Below, piece by piece: positions 8,722-17,937 of a stretch of DNA of 64,000 bases. Made by a program: the position numbers and the translations under genes. This DNA is from CBDFKQ01 sp965248855 (GTDB lineage Bacteria > Bacteroidota > Bacteroidia > Cytophagales > 172606-1): the NCBI GenBank assembly GCA_965248855.1, contig CBDFKQ010000005.1, forward strand, positions 144,610 to 208,609, in the 5' to 3' direction. Below the pieces are notes generated by a model. The model was not told the origin of the DNA, did no database searches, and saw only the letters and a program-made list of their open reading frames with translations. Position 1 is the first letter of the stretch, and each line of letters starts with the position of its first letter.

Positions 8722-9996
8722 TTATACAATTGTTTTAATACTATAATTATTTAAAAAAAAGTAACCATAATCTGAATTTTCATATTTTGCAAATTCAGAG
8801 CCTGTATCTACTATTGAAAATGCACAAATATCCCAATTAACATCAATTAAGTCATTGCCCGGAATATGTATGGCTGTGATCCAGGAAAATTTTCCCGGAA
8901 CTATTATATTTTCAGGTATTTCTATCAATATTCTTTTTATGATTTCACCTTCTTTTATGAATTCATTTAATCTTCTGTGTATGGTAAAAATTCTTTTTTT
9001 ATTAATATCCTGCAAACTTAAACCAAGTTCTAGATTATCATCCCATTTATTTATATGGATATCTATCTCAATTAAAATTTTATGTTCATGAGATATTAAA
9101 TTGGTGTTATTTCCATCGTTGGAGATCATCCTCATTTTTGCTATAAATGCATCTTTAGCCTTGTTTGATTCCTTATGTATGAAAACGGATAATTTTTCAT
9201 TCTGGCCTATCGAAAGATATTTATCTATCGCTTCATTTACATTTGATTGAATAATTATTTTTCCCCGGTCTAATACTATGCAGTTATTACATAATTGTGC
9301 AATAGATCCCATACTATGACTTACAAATAATACCGTTCTGCCTTCATTTTTACTTACATCGTTCATTTTGCCAAGGCACTTTTTCTGAAATTCTGCATCA
9401 CCGACTGCCAGCACTTCATCCACAATCAATATTTCACTTTCTAAATAAGCAGCCACTGCAAAGGCTAACCTAACATACATTCCGCTACTATATCGCTTTA
9501 CAGGAGTATCAATGTAACGTTCAACACCTGAAAAATCTGCAATTTCTTCAAATTTTCTGGTTATTTCATTTCTCCGCATTCCGAGAATTGCACCATTTAA
9601 ATAAATATTTTCTCTTCCCGTCAATTCAGGGTGAAATCCTGTTCCGACTTCAAGTAAACTGGCTATCTTTCCTTTTACTTTTATTGAACCATTAGTTGGG
9701 GAAGTAACACGGCTAAGTAATTTTAAAAGAGTACTTTTACCGGCGCCATTTTTACCAATTATGCCTACTGCATCTCCTCTTTGTATTTCAAAATTTATAT
9801 CTTTCAAACTCCAAACAACATTGCTTTCTCCTTTTGTGGCTCTGTCATTAACTTCACCAATTTTCAAATAAGGGTCTTCTTTACCACGCAAAAGTGTCCA
9901 CCAGCGTTCAATATCGTTGCTTAAAGTACCTGTAGAAAACTCTCCAATTTGATATGCTTTAGATATATTTTCGGCTTTAATTACAATATTACTCAT
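8722..9996 (-). CDS. wzt: ABC transporter ATPase for polysaccharide export (Wzt-type)
   Basis: 424 residues. Walker A GIIGKNGAGKST, signature YSSGMYVRLAFAVAA and Walker B ILIVDEVLAVGDAEF are intact in the N-terminal ~250 residues. The remaining ~165 residues form a beta-rich extension, as in Wzt proteins whose C-terminal domain recognises the nonreducing end of the O-polysaccharide. This points to an ABC-dependent export route for the glycan made by this operon. Unusually, the membrane partner Wzm is not next to it: the neighbours are fcl upstream and a methyltransferase downstream. The permease may lie left of the window or elsewhere. Confidence 0.88.
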   Translation of the reverse strand: MSNIVIKAENISKAYQIGEFSTGTLSNDIERWWTLLRGKEDPYLKIGEVNDRATKGESNVVWSLKDINFEIQRGDAVGIIGKNGAGKSTLLKLLSRVTSPTNGSIKVKGKIASLLEVGTGFHPELTGRENIYLNGAILGMRRNEITRKFEEIADFSGVERYIDTPVKRYSSGMYVRLAFAVAAYLESEILIVDEVLAVGDAEFQKKCLGKMNDVSKNEGRTVLFVSHSMGSIAQLCNNCIVLDRGKIIIQSNVNEAIDKYLSIGQNEKLSVFIHKESNKAKDAFIAKMRMISNDGNNTNLISHEHKILIEIDIHINKWDDNLELGLSLQDINKKRIFTIHRRLNEFIKEGEIIKRILIEIPENIIVPGKFSWITAIHIPGNDLIDVNWDICAFSIVDTGSEFAKYENSDYGYFFLNNYSIKTIV

Positions 9997-10013
9997 CTAT
10001 ATTTTGTCCAATA

Positions 10014-10952
10014 TTATTTAACTGACACTAAATTTTTAGAATATAAATCGTAAGTTCTTTTTAAACCTTCTTCCAAAGCAATTTTATATCGCCAACCAAA
10101 TGAATTAAGTTTTGAAACATCCATTAACTTTCGTTGCGTACCATCCGGTTTATCTGTGTTCCATTTTAAGTCACCATTATAATTTGCAATTCTTTTTATT
10201 AATTCAGCCAACTCCTTAATTGTAACATCAACTCCCGAGCCAATATTAATCAAAGATGGTTCGTTATAATTCAACATTAAATTATAGCATGCATCAGCCA
10301 GGTCATCTACATGTAAAAATTCTCTTCTGGGTAATCCCGATCCCCATATTTCTACAAATGGTTTATTTTCAACTTTGGCTTCATAAAATTTTCTGATTAA
10401 TGCCGGTAGTACGTGAGAATTATTTAAATCATAATTATCATTTGGGCCATATAAATTGGTTGGCATTACCGAAATAAAATTACAGCCGTATTGACTACGA
10501 TAATTTTCACACATTTTTATCCCTGCAATTTTTGCAATCGCATAAGGTTCATTGGTGTATTCTAATGTCCCTGTCAATAAATAATCTTCCTTTAACGGTT
10601 GAGGTGCAAGTTTTGGATAGATGCAGGAGGAACCAAGAAAAATTAATTTTTTAACATTATTAACGTAGGATTGATGAATCACATTATTCTGAATCATCAA
10701 ATTTTCATATAAAAAATCTGCACGAAAAGTATTATTTGCTTGAATACCACCTACTTTTGCAGCTGCTAAAAAAACATATTCAGGTTTTTCTTTTTCAAAG
10801 AAATCAATTACCTGTTGTTGGTTCCGTAAATCAATTTCTTTTGATGATTTTAAAATAAAATTTTTATACCCTTCAATTTTTAATCTTCTTACTATTGCAG
10901 ATCCCACCATTCCGTTATGACCTGCCACATAAATTTTTGCTTCTTTTTCCAA
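10014..10952 (-). CDS. fcl: GDP-L-fucose synthase
   Basis: 312 residues, the normal length. IYVAGHNGMVGSAIVRRL is the NADP-binding motif; FLGSSCIYPKLAPQPLKE and YAIAKIAG carry the catalytic Ser/Tyr/Lys set (YxxxK intact); VMPTNLYGPNDNYDLNNSHVLPAL is diagnostic of WcaG/Fcl. The enzyme epimerises and reduces GDP-4-keto-6-deoxy-D-mannose to GDP-L-fucose, the donor for the GT11 enzyme in the same operon. It is the first gene of the minus-strand cluster; the 156-bp gap to the divergent gene at 11109 should hold the operon promoter. Confidence 0.93.
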   Translation of the reverse strand: MEKEAKIYVAGHNGMVGSAIVRRLKIEGYKNFILKSSKEIDLRNQQQVIDFFEKEKPEYVFLAAAKVGGIQANNTFRADFLYENLMIQNNVIHQSYVNNVKKLIFLGSSCIYPKLAPQPLKEDYLLTGTLEYTNEPYAIAKIAGIKMCENYRSQYGCNFISVMPTNLYGPNDNYDLNNSHVLPALIRKFYEAKVENKPFVEIWGSGLPRREFLHVDDLADACYNLMLNYNEPSLINIGSGVDVTIKELAELIKRIANYNGDLKWNTDKPDGTQRKLMDVSKLNSFGWRYKIALEEGLKRTYDLYSKNLVSVK

Positions 10953-11108
10953 AATTGGTAATATTTGTAGTTAAAACTTTGAAGTACAGACGAATTATAT
11001 GTATATATAATTTATTTAAAATTTAACATTCCAAAAATAAAGATATTTATTTGTTCGTTCAATAATTAGTTTTGTACTAAGTGTGATTTTACAGTAAAAT
11101 TTTTTTTA

Positions 11109-12293
11109 ATGAATCGTTTATTTAAAATTCTGATACCTGTTTTTTGTTTAACGTTTTCATCGTCCTTCGCTCAAATAGACGACGACTTGCTTGAAGAAGA
11201 TTCTCTTAACCTTAAAACGAGTGTTATCCCGGAACTCGATGCTGCAAAAAAAGAGGAAAAAGAAATAAAAAAATTAAAAAAGAAAAAAAATTTCCATTTT
11301 GGAATAAAAACAAAAAAAACATATACAAAAAAGATAATATATCAACAAGATCAATTTGAAATATTCAGTTATGCTAAAGTTTATACAGAGCCCAACCCTT
11401 ATTTGAAAGAAATATATTGGTATGATAAGCGAAAGGGTATGATTGTAAAAACTGCGAACACCAATATGATCGACAAATCTTCAATGAGGCTTTTACATGG
11501 GCCGTATTATAGAAAAATTGGTCATGTAATTCTCGATAGCGGTGCATATTACCTCGGCTCAAAACATAACAGATGGGAGCATTATGCAAACAACGGATAT
11601 CTTTCAAATAAATTTTATTATAATAAAGGTTGGCTCAAACATTCTGAAATGACTTATTATGATAATGCAGGAACAAAAATTAAAGAAATTATACCTATCC
11701 ATCATGGCAGAAAGCGGGGTACTTATTATTCATTTTATGAAAATGGGAATGTATCGGTTGAAGGCAAATACGATCATGATGTAAAGGTTGGAAAATGGAT
11801 GGAATTTTATCCTAATCGATTTAGAAAAAAAGAAATGCAATATCCAAATGATCCTTTAGATACTGAAACAGAAATGCTTGTGGTAAATGAGTGGGATGAA
11901 AACGGAAAAATAATAGGCGAAGAAGTTAAAAATTTATCTTCATCAATTATTTCAGAACCGTTGGATCCAAAATCAATAACTAACGTAACTGAAAAAGAAA
12001 AAAATCACACATCCAAAAAAGAAAAAAATCAAAAAAACGATATTGATAAACCGATAAAACCGGTAATAAAAGTAATTATTGAAGAATCTTCTTTAAAAAT
12101 TCGGGATAAAACAAAAAGAACCACCACTTATTATACTATAGTTTCACCGAGTGAAGGTAATATGAAAAAAAATAAAATTGCCACAGATTCTCCTATTGGC
12201 AAACAATTAATGGGTAAAAAGGCAGGTGATGTTGTTAAAATTAAAGTACCTTCCGGTGAAGTGTTGGAATGGGAAGTTATGGAAATTTATTAG
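11109..12293 (+). CDS. Secreted YwqK/MORN-like repeat protein with C-terminal GreA/GreB-like domain
   Basis: 394 residues. A Sec signal peptide (hydrophobic core to about residue 21, FSSSFAQ) is followed by a Lys-rich stretch (~45-60) and, at ~125-245, imperfect repeats such as HGPYYRKIG, RKRGTYYSFYENGNVSVEG and KVGKWMEFYP, the YwqK/MORN-like pattern. The last ~58 residues (TYYTIVSPSEG, SPIGKQLMGKKAGDVVKI, GEVLEWEVMEIY) match the FKBP-like C-terminal domain of GreA/GreB in order and spacing. No Gre coiled-coil domain is present. A signal peptide on a Gre-type domain implies a function unrelated to RNA polymerase. A TAGTTTTG -7-like element lies at 11067-11074. Confidence 0.7.
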   Translation: MNRLFKILIPVFCLTFSSSFAQIDDDLLEEDSLNLKTSVIPELDAAKKEEKEIKKLKKKKNFHFGIKTKKTYTKKIIYQQDQFEIFSYAKVYTEPNPYLKEIYWYDKRKGMIVKTANTNMIDKSSMRLLHGPYYRKIGHVILDSGAYYLGSKHNRWEHYANNGYLSNKFYYNKGWLKHSEMTYYDNAGTKIKEIIPIHHGRKRGTYYSFYENGNVSVEGKYDHDVKVGKWMEFYPNRFRKKEMQYPNDPLDTETEMLVVNEWDENGKIIGEEVKNLSSSIISEPLDPKSITNVTEKEKNHTSKKEKNQKNDIDKPIKPVIKVIIEESSLKIRDKTKRTTTYYTIVSPSEGNMKKNKIATDSPIGKQLMGKKAGDVVKIKVPSGEVLEWEVMEIY

Positions 12294-12318
12294 AGCTTTT
12301 TCTTAAATAAGTATTATT

Positions 12319-12735
12319 TTAAAATATTTTAGGCCAAAAAATTATCAACCCAATAATCAAAGCTGTTATTGCAGAAAATAAAACAGCTGCTGCTGCAAGG
12401 TCTTTGATTAAGCCTGCTTTTGTGTTAAATTCAGGAGATACAAGATCTGTTAATAGTTCGATTGAAGAATTAAACAATTCAGAAACGAATACAAAGCCGA
12501 TTGCGAAAATTATCAAACACCATTCAGTAGGAGAAATTTTAAAATAAATCGCTAAAACAATAACTATTAATGTTGAAAAAGTGTGAATCCAAGTATTATG
12601 TTGGGTGGTGAAAAAGAATTTTAGTCCTTTAAAGGCAAAAGAAAAGCTATATAACCTTTCTTTTAAAGAAAAGTTTTTAAAAATTGTATTTTCCGGCTTA
12701 TCCTTGTGGCTCTTCACTGATTTTTTACTCTCCAA
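12319..12735 (-). CDS. DgkA-family diacylglycerol/undecaprenol kinase
   Basis: 138 residues with three membrane segments and the DgkA signature FVFVSELFNSSIELLTDLVSP followed by KAGLIKDLAAAAVLFSAI (E-x2-N-S-x-I-E ... K-D-x-A-A-x-A-V). These small trimeric membrane kinases phosphorylate diacylglycerol or undecaprenol; Bacteroidota members are usually of the Gram-positive-like undecaprenol kinase type, but the substrate cannot be told here. Its start overlaps the CHASE2 gene end by 11 nt, so it is the last gene of a three-gene operon. Ends 26 bases from the convergent gene at 11109. Confidence 0.85.
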   Translation of the reverse strand: MESKKSVKSHKDKPENTIFKNFSLKERLYSFSFAFKGLKFFFTTQHNTWIHTFSTLIVIVLAIYFKISPTEWCLIIFAIGFVFVSELFNSSIELLTDLVSPEFNTKAGLIKDLAAAAVLFSAITALIIGLIIFWPKIF

Positions 12736-14014
12736 TTTTTATCTCACCTCTTCCTTCTTTTCTTTTTCTAATAAATCCAATAATCCAATCGAGCACTTGC
12801 ATATAAATGGCAAGAAGTAAAATTGTTAAATGAATGTTAAATAAGTAATATGAAATTACTGATAATACAATGAATATCAATAAATAATCCAAAAATTCCC
12901 CTACTACAGATTTTATTTCTTCACCAAAGGGTAAATGGGAAACAATAAATTTTTTAACTAAATTTTGATCTGAAAAGCATTGGTAAGAAACAAAAGTATA
13001 ACCTATTAGTAACCAAATAATAAAACCGATTGTAATTTTATTATCCATTTTTTCCAAAGCCAAAAAAGCGTTTAATAAAATTACAGAACCGGGCATATCA
13101 CCGTATATGGTTTGATGAATATCCCTATCTTCAAAATCGCCCACAATTATTATTCTATTTTTCGTTAATTCATCAAATAGTTCTTGTGGGTAATTAACCA
13201 TTTCACCTAAATATGCATGGTGAAAATTTTTATAATTATTCTGATCAACAATAATTCGGTAATCAAGAATAAAAGAATTAAAAATAGGTTTTCCATCCAT
13301 TCTATCAAATAAAATTCCCTTTGAAAATTCTTTTTTATATAAACTCTGGTACATTATTAAAGGTGTTGTACGTGCTGTATCAGCCTGAACGACAGCAAAT
13401 TTTACTATTGTTCCATCATCTGTAGTTTCATAATCGGATAAACCGGTTTTGGCTTTTAATGCGGGCAGCATTAGGCTGTCTTTATTGTCTTTATGATAAG
13501 ATACGAGGTAGTTTTTTGTTTTACCCAATTGGTTTTCAAGCAATTCATCATTAAAAATTAATTGCTTGTATTTCAAATTAATCAGAGAATCGTCGTTTTG
13601 CCGGAGATTTTTAAATTTCTCTTCAAAACGAACATCTAAAATTAAAAATTTATGATTATTTGGATTATTATTAATCAGTTGAAGAAACTTTGCAAGTTTA
13701 GAACGGTCGGTTATAATTTCATTACCAATCTCAAAACCATTGTTATCAATTTTGGGAACCATCATTTTATCCCAAGAGAGGCAAACAAATAAAAACTTAT
13801 TGGTATCGGGGGCTTGCTGCCTTAATAATTTATGTTTTATGCCGGATGTCCATTGAATCATTTTCATTTCCTCATCAGTTGTGAATGGAAATTTTAATTC
13901 AATAAAAGTTAAGATAATAAGGAATAGAGCATGCAAAATGCTCCACATTAAAATCCGAATAAACCTTTTTTTCAAGAAAAAACTTTTTATAGTTTTATTT
14001 TTTCTTTCATCCAT
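12725..14014 (-). CDS. CHASE2-domain membrane protein without cyclase or kinase output domain
   Basis: 429 residues. One N-terminal transmembrane segment (~18-40), a large extracytoplasmic domain with CHASE2 features (FLILDVRFEEK; NRIIIVGDFEDRDIHQTIYGDMPGSVILLNAFLALE), then two or more C-terminal transmembrane segments and a basic tail. Most CHASE2 proteins end in an adenylate cyclase or histidine kinase domain; here nothing follows but the tail. It overlaps the upstream FecR-like gene by 28 nt. The FecR-like/CHASE2 pairing recurs in bacteria and suggests envelope sensing or assembly; function is inferred only. Confidence 0.75.
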   Translation of the reverse strand: MDERKNKTIKSFFLKKRFIRILMWSILHALFLIILTFIELKFPFTTDEEMKMIQWTSGIKHKLLRQQAPDTNKFLFVCLSWDKMMVPKIDNNGFEIGNEIITDRSKLAKFLQLINNNPNNHKFLILDVRFEEKFKNLRQNDDSLINLKYKQLIFNDELLENQLGKTKNYLVSYHKDNKDSLMLPALKAKTGLSDYETTDDGTIVKFAVVQADTARTTPLIMYQSLYKKEFSKGILFDRMDGKPIFNSFILDYRIIVDQNNYKNFHHAYLGEMVNYPQELFDELTKNRIIIVGDFEDRDIHQTIYGDMPGSVILLNAFLALEKMDNKITIGFIIWLLIGYTFVSYQCFSDQNLVKKFIVSHLPFGEEIKSVVGEFLDYLLIFIVLSVISYYLFNIHLTILLLAIYMQVLDWIIGFIRKRKEGRGEIKIGE

Positions 14015-14838
14015 TGCGCAACCATGTGTTTATCAGATTTGCCATTATAAACAGTTTGAAGGTGCTCAGTTAAATTTTCCAAAATAACTTCATCAGTAAT
14101 TTTTTGAGTTTTGTAAATTTTTATGAGGTTTTTAAATTCGTCTTTTAATGTTTCTTCATCTGTAAAAACGGGTTTGAAAGAAGTAACTTTCAAACTCGCT
14201 TTTGTAGTCTGGTCGTAATAATAAAGATCAATTACACCTGTATTTTCGATTTGTTCGGGATTAACAGGCTGGCCATTTACAACAAATAAGGCTTTTTTAT
14301 CAATTGTCAGTGTGTCTTTTATAAAACTTATTTTTTTATTAACTGCTTTTGATTCATACATATATCTGAAAATAAAAAATTTATTCGTATTCATTGGATA
14401 TATTTTATCACTCAAAACCAGTTTACCTGAATTACCCGGAAACACAAAATTTTCATTTCCTATAGTACCTTTTAAATCTGTAATTAATTCATCACCGGTG
14501 CCTCTCGAACTTAAATAACCATTGCTTTTAACAGGCACAACAGTACTTTTAACAAATGCTAAAAAATCTCCGGTGGGTGATGATTTTGCATCAGCCGGCT
14601 TACCCAACACAAATCTTCCTTTTTGATTACTCATTAACACGGCTGCAGAATTGTTGGGGTTATATAAAATTTTATCTGTCGCTTTTAATTTATCTCCCAG
14701 TTTTAAATTCTTATTCGTGGTTTTATTTATTATTTTTCCTTTAATATGAGTAACAAAATAGGTCTCTGTTTGCGCAGAAAGCAATATATATGGAAGTAAA
14801 ATAACTGATAAACTTAAAAATAATTTATTCATTCTCAT
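13987..14838 (-). CDS. Secreted FecR-like/unknown protein paired with CHASE2
   Basis: A frame opens at 14883, but the ATG at 14838 (or 14832) gives a clean signal peptide, MNKLFLSLSVILLPYILLSAQ, so the upstream 15 codons are rejected. The mature N-terminus (VTHIKGKIINKTTNKNLKLGDKLKATDKILYNP, then AAVLMSNQKGRFVLG) resembles FecR-type periplasmic domains, in which a gain/threshold pattern 'G.....L..GD.L...D.' recurs. The rest is unrecognised. First gene of the operon with CHASE2 and dgkA-like genes; the family call is by pattern only. Confidence 0.6.
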   Translation of the reverse strand: MRMNKLFLSLSVILLPYILLSAQTETYFVTHIKGKIINKTTNKNLKLGDKLKATDKILYNPNNSAAVLMSNQKGRFVLGKPADAKSSPTGDFLAFVKSTVVPVKSNGYLSSRGTGDELITDLKGTIGNENFVFPGNSGKLVLSDKIYPMNTNKFFIFRYMYESKAVNKKISFIKDTLTIDKKALFVVNGQPVNPEQIENTGVIDLYYYDQTTKASLKVTSFKPVFTDEETLKDEFKNLIKIYKTQKITDEVILENLTEHLQTVYNGKSDKHMVAQWMKEKIKL

Positions 14839-14885
14839 GTAATGTTTAATTTTACCGACGAAAATAGAGATTTGGTTGTACAATA

Positions 14886-14919
14886 AAAAACTTCCGAAAA
14901 TTAACTTCCGGAAGTTTTT
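14886..14919 (-). terminator. Intrinsic terminator downstream of sucC
   Basis: Perfect 11-bp arms (AAAAACTTCCG / CGGAAGTTTTT) with a 12-nt loop, 29 bases after the sucC stop in the direction of transcription; reading leftward, the stem is followed by a T-run. Confidence 0.8.
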
Positions 14920-14947
14920 ATTAAATAATTTAAAAATTGTAACTTTT

Positions 14948-16141
14948 TTATTTTGCTAAAACTTCTTTCACTCTTTCGGCAGCATCTTTAAATTGTACTG
15001 CAGAAAAAACTTTTAAACCGGATTCATCAATTATTTTGGCACCTTCTTCGGCATTTGTACCTTGCAAACGAACAACAATCGGCACTTTAATATCACCTAT
15101 TGCTTTATAAGCTTCTACAACTCCTGTAGCCACACGATCGCAGCGAACAATACCACCAAAAATATTTATTAAGATAGCTTTTACATTCGGGTCTTTTAAA
15201 ATAATTCTGAAACCGGCCTCAACAGTTTGTGCATTAGCTCCACCACCAACATCTAAAAAATTTGCAGGTTCTCCGCCTACAATTTTTATAATATCCATAG
15301 TTGCCATTGCCAAACCTGCACCATTTACCATGCAACCTACATTTCCATCTAGTTTTACATAATTCAAACCGGATTTACTTGCTTCTACTTCCAAAGGATC
15401 TTCTTCCATTATATCACGCATTTCTGCATATTTTTTATGGCGGAATAAAGCATTATCATCAAGGTTTACTTTAGCATCAACTGCTAAAATTTTATTGTCA
15501 GATGTTTTTAAAACCGGATTAATTTCAAACATTGATGCATCGGATTCTACATAAGCTTTATAAAGTGCCTGTATAAAATTAACCATTTCTTTAAATGCCT
15601 CACCTTCCAAACCAAATGCAAAAGCAATTTTACGTGCCTGAAAACCTTGTAGACCAACAGTTGGGTCGATCCATTCTTTAATTATTTTATCCGGATGGTG
15701 TTCGGCAACTTCTTCAATATCCATTCCACCTTCTGTACTTGCCATTATTACATTACGGCTTGTACCACGATCAAGTAAAATAGATATATAATATTCTTTT
15801 GGTTCTGAAGCACCGGGATAATAAACATCCTGAGCAATCAAAATTTTATTAACTAATTTTCCTTCAGGACCTGTTTGATGGGTAATTAATTGCATTCCCA
15901 ACATGTTTTTTGCTTTTTCACGAACCTCCTCAAAGTTTTTGGCAATTTTAACTCCGCCACCTTTTCCACGGCCACCTGCATGAATTTGAGCTTTAATTAC
16001 AAATACCGGAGTGTTGGTTTGCGCTTGCAATTGACGGGCTGCTTCAACTGCTTCTTCCGGAGAGTGAGCCAAAATGCCTTCCTGTATCCGCACTCCGTAA
16101 TTTTTCAGGATTTCTTTTCCCTGATATTCGTGTATGTTCAT
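14948..16141 (-). CDS. sucC: Succinyl-CoA synthetase (ADP-forming) beta subunit
   Basis: 397 residues, full length. N-terminal MNIHEYQGKEILKNYGV, ATP-grasp region with FVIKAQIHAGGRGKGGGVK, FEINPVLKT, and the ligase domain NFLDVGGGANAQTVEAGFRIILKD with INIFGGIVRCDRVATGVVEAY, which are the classic SucC motifs. It forms an alpha2beta2 or alphabeta complex with SucD and makes ATP (or GTP) from succinyl-CoA in the TCA cycle, and here it can take up succinyl-CoA produced from methylmalonyl-CoA. sucD is not adjacent, so the subunits are encoded apart. Own terminator at 14886-14919. Confidence 0.96.
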   Translation of the reverse strand: MNIHEYQGKEILKNYGVRIQEGILAHSPEEAVEAARQLQAQTNTPVFVIKAQIHAGGRGKGGGVKIAKNFEEVREKAKNMLGMQLITHQTGPEGKLVNKILIAQDVYYPGASEPKEYYISILLDRGTSRNVIMASTEGGMDIEEVAEHHPDKIIKEWIDPTVGLQGFQARKIAFAFGLEGEAFKEMVNFIQALYKAYVESDASMFEINPVLKTSDNKILAVDAKVNLDDNALFRHKKYAEMRDIMEEDPLEVEASKSGLNYVKLDGNVGCMVNGAGLAMATMDIIKIVGGEPANFLDVGGGANAQTVEAGFRIILKDPNVKAILINIFGGIVRCDRVATGVVEAYKAIGDIKVPIVVRLQGTNAEEGAKIIDESGLKVFSAVQFKDAAERVKEVLAK

Positions 16142-16283
16142 AGAAAGATAAATTAATTTTAGTTTTAACCTTAGATAAATTTAAGTTACGAATAATTGCG
16201 TTTCTTAAAACTAAGTAAATGTGCCACGAATGTAATAAAGAGTTTTTAAATTTTAGTTACTCTTTATTCAGTTAAAATTATTT

Positions 16284-16330
16284 TTCTGTAATTATGAATT
16301 ATCAATATCGATAAATTCATAATTACAGAA
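16284..16330. repeat. AT-rich palindrome, family copy a
   Basis: Perfect 17-bp arms at 16284-16300 and 16314-16330 around a 13-nt centre ATCAATATCGATA. It lies in the 306-bp gap upstream of sucC and downstream of the IS110 gene. The centre is shared with other palindromes in this window while the arms are different. I see nothing else recognisable in this gap. Confidence 0.75.
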
Positions 16331-16447
16331 ATCAAAATAGATTAAAAATCGTTGAAAGAGACACTTAATTCATTTTGGTAATTTGCCGTTTATAACAAAA
16401 TCAATATTTTCGCTCTCATGATTTGTTACTTTTTTCCTCTTAAGTAA

Positions 16448-17758
16448 CTAGACTCTAACTAGCTGTAAGCCAAGTGCCTTTGCTTGCTTGTTCAATCTGT
16501 TAATTTGCTTTTCTTTAAACTGTTTTTCATATACTTCATTTCGCATTGGTTCAAATTTAACTTTATCTTTCAACATCTTATAAAAGATTACTGCTATTTT
16601 TCTTGCTGTTGCTACTATTGCTTTTGGTGTTCCTTTCTTGCTTTTTATTTTTTTATAGAAATGTGATAGCCAGTTATTACTTCTTTGAATAGAATAAGCT
16701 GCCAATTTAAATACCTGACCAGCTCTATTCTTCTTTTTTGGGATTTTGCTGCTTAATATTTTTCCCCCTGAAATTTTATTATTGGGGGCTAGGTTGAGCC
16801 AGGATGTAAAATGTTTCACCGTGGGCCACTTACTCATATCAAGTCCAATCTCACTAATAATCCCTATCGCATTTGAATCGGTAATGCCAAATATCTCCGT
16901 TAAATCCACGCTTGTTATCGTAGCCAGATTGATATTTCCCAAATTTATGTCATTTTTATTCCTCTTTCCATTTTGTTTCTTTTCTTCTAATTCTTCTTCA
17001 TTAACTAAGGTTTTTAAGTGTTCTTCTATCTTTTTATCGCAATCTATAATGCTTGCACAGTATGTTTTATACATATTATAACTTTGTTCCAGTTCAAAAA
17101 GATGTTCTTCCTTCCAAATTCCATTCAGCGATTTTTTTATTGATTCTTTCTTTTCTCTTCGGATGCGGTTATCACACAAGGCTGTTAGTTTTTCCACATC
17201 CCGTTCGCCTTTTAGAATGCTTTCTATTATTTCTCTACCTGATTTTCCGGTAATGTCTGCGATGACATGTTGAAGTTTTACATTCATTTGTTCAAAAGCT
17301 TTCTGCATCATGCGCACATGAGTAGCCGACATTTCTATTAAATTTTTCCTATGACGAACATAGGTTCTTAGTTTTCTGGTAAAGCCATCGGGTTGAAAGC
17401 CGGAAGACAATAAACCGCAGCTATGTAATTGCCTGATCCATTCTGCATCGCTAATGTCAGTCTTTTTACCTTTTACATTTTTTACATGTTTGGCTGTAAC
17501 TAGCAATACATCTATCCCTGCTTCCTGAATCATGAGAAACAGACTCACCCAGTAAATTCCAGTGGCTTCCATGGCTACTGTATCTACCTTGCATTCTTTT
17601 AACCATGCTACAAGGGTTTCCAAATCTTCTGTAAAAGCACCAAAAGCTTTTATAGGTTCTGATAAATCAGGGTTTACAGCTACAAAATGCTCTTTACTGG
17701 AAATGTCAATCCCGGCAGCATTAGGAGAAATAATGGGAAATGCTTTTTTGTGTGTCAT
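16448..17758 (-). CDS. IS110-family transposase (bridge-RNA-guided DEDD recombinase)
   Basis: 436 residues. The N-terminal DEDD/RuvC-like domain has AAGIDISSKEHFVAV (first Asp), VAMEATGIYW (Glu) and KGKKTDISDAEWIRQL (Asp pair); a coiled-coil-like middle follows; the C-terminal Tnp20 domain has ITSVDLTEIFGITD and SWLNLAPNNKISGGKIL with the serine nucleophile region. All domains are complete and the frame is intact, so it is probably functional. IS110 elements lack clear terminal inverted repeats; I could not fix the ends. The insertion separates sucC from the delta' gene. Confidence 0.93.
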   Translation of the reverse strand: MTHKKAFPIISPNAAGIDISSKEHFVAVNPDLSEPIKAFGAFTEDLETLVAWLKECKVDTVAMEATGIYWVSLFLMIQEAGIDVLLVTAKHVKNVKGKKTDISDAEWIRQLHSCGLLSSGFQPDGFTRKLRTYVRHRKNLIEMSATHVRMMQKAFEQMNVKLQHVIADITGKSGREIIESILKGERDVEKLTALCDNRIRREKKESIKKSLNGIWKEEHLFELEQSYNMYKTYCASIIDCDKKIEEHLKTLVNEEELEEKKQNGKRNKNDINLGNINLATITSVDLTEIFGITDSNAIGIISEIGLDMSKWPTVKHFTSWLNLAPNNKISGGKILSSKIPKKKNRAGQVFKLAAYSIQRSNNWLSHFYKKIKSKKGTPKAIVATARKIAVIFYKMLKDKVKFEPMRNEVYEKQFKEKQINRLNKQAKALGLQLVRV

Positions 17759-17782
17759 GCTTTTAAAATTTAAAGTATAAAA

Positions 17783-17937
17783 AGCAGTGCATTTGTTCTT
17801 TCCAGATTCCTATAAGCTCTTAAACGGGGTCCTGATTTATTGGCCACCAAATGGATTTCTATTAAAAGAACATAACCAAACTTGATGGCGGGTTCGTATA
17901 ACACCATTGAAAAAGACGGTTTTGCTTTGGCACTGCT
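17783..17937 (-). ncRNA. Candidate IS110 bridge RNA region (left-end non-coding)
   Basis: The ~190 bases upstream of the transposase start are non-coding and structured: an 8-bp long-range inverted repeat (AGCAGTGC at 17783-17790, GCACTGCT at 17930-17937) encloses a stem-loop at 17882-17910 (7 paired bases including wobbles). In IS110 (non-IS1111) members the guide 'bridge' RNA is encoded in the non-coding end upstream of the transposase, which is known biology; assigning it to this stretch is inference from position and fold. Confidence 0.4.
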
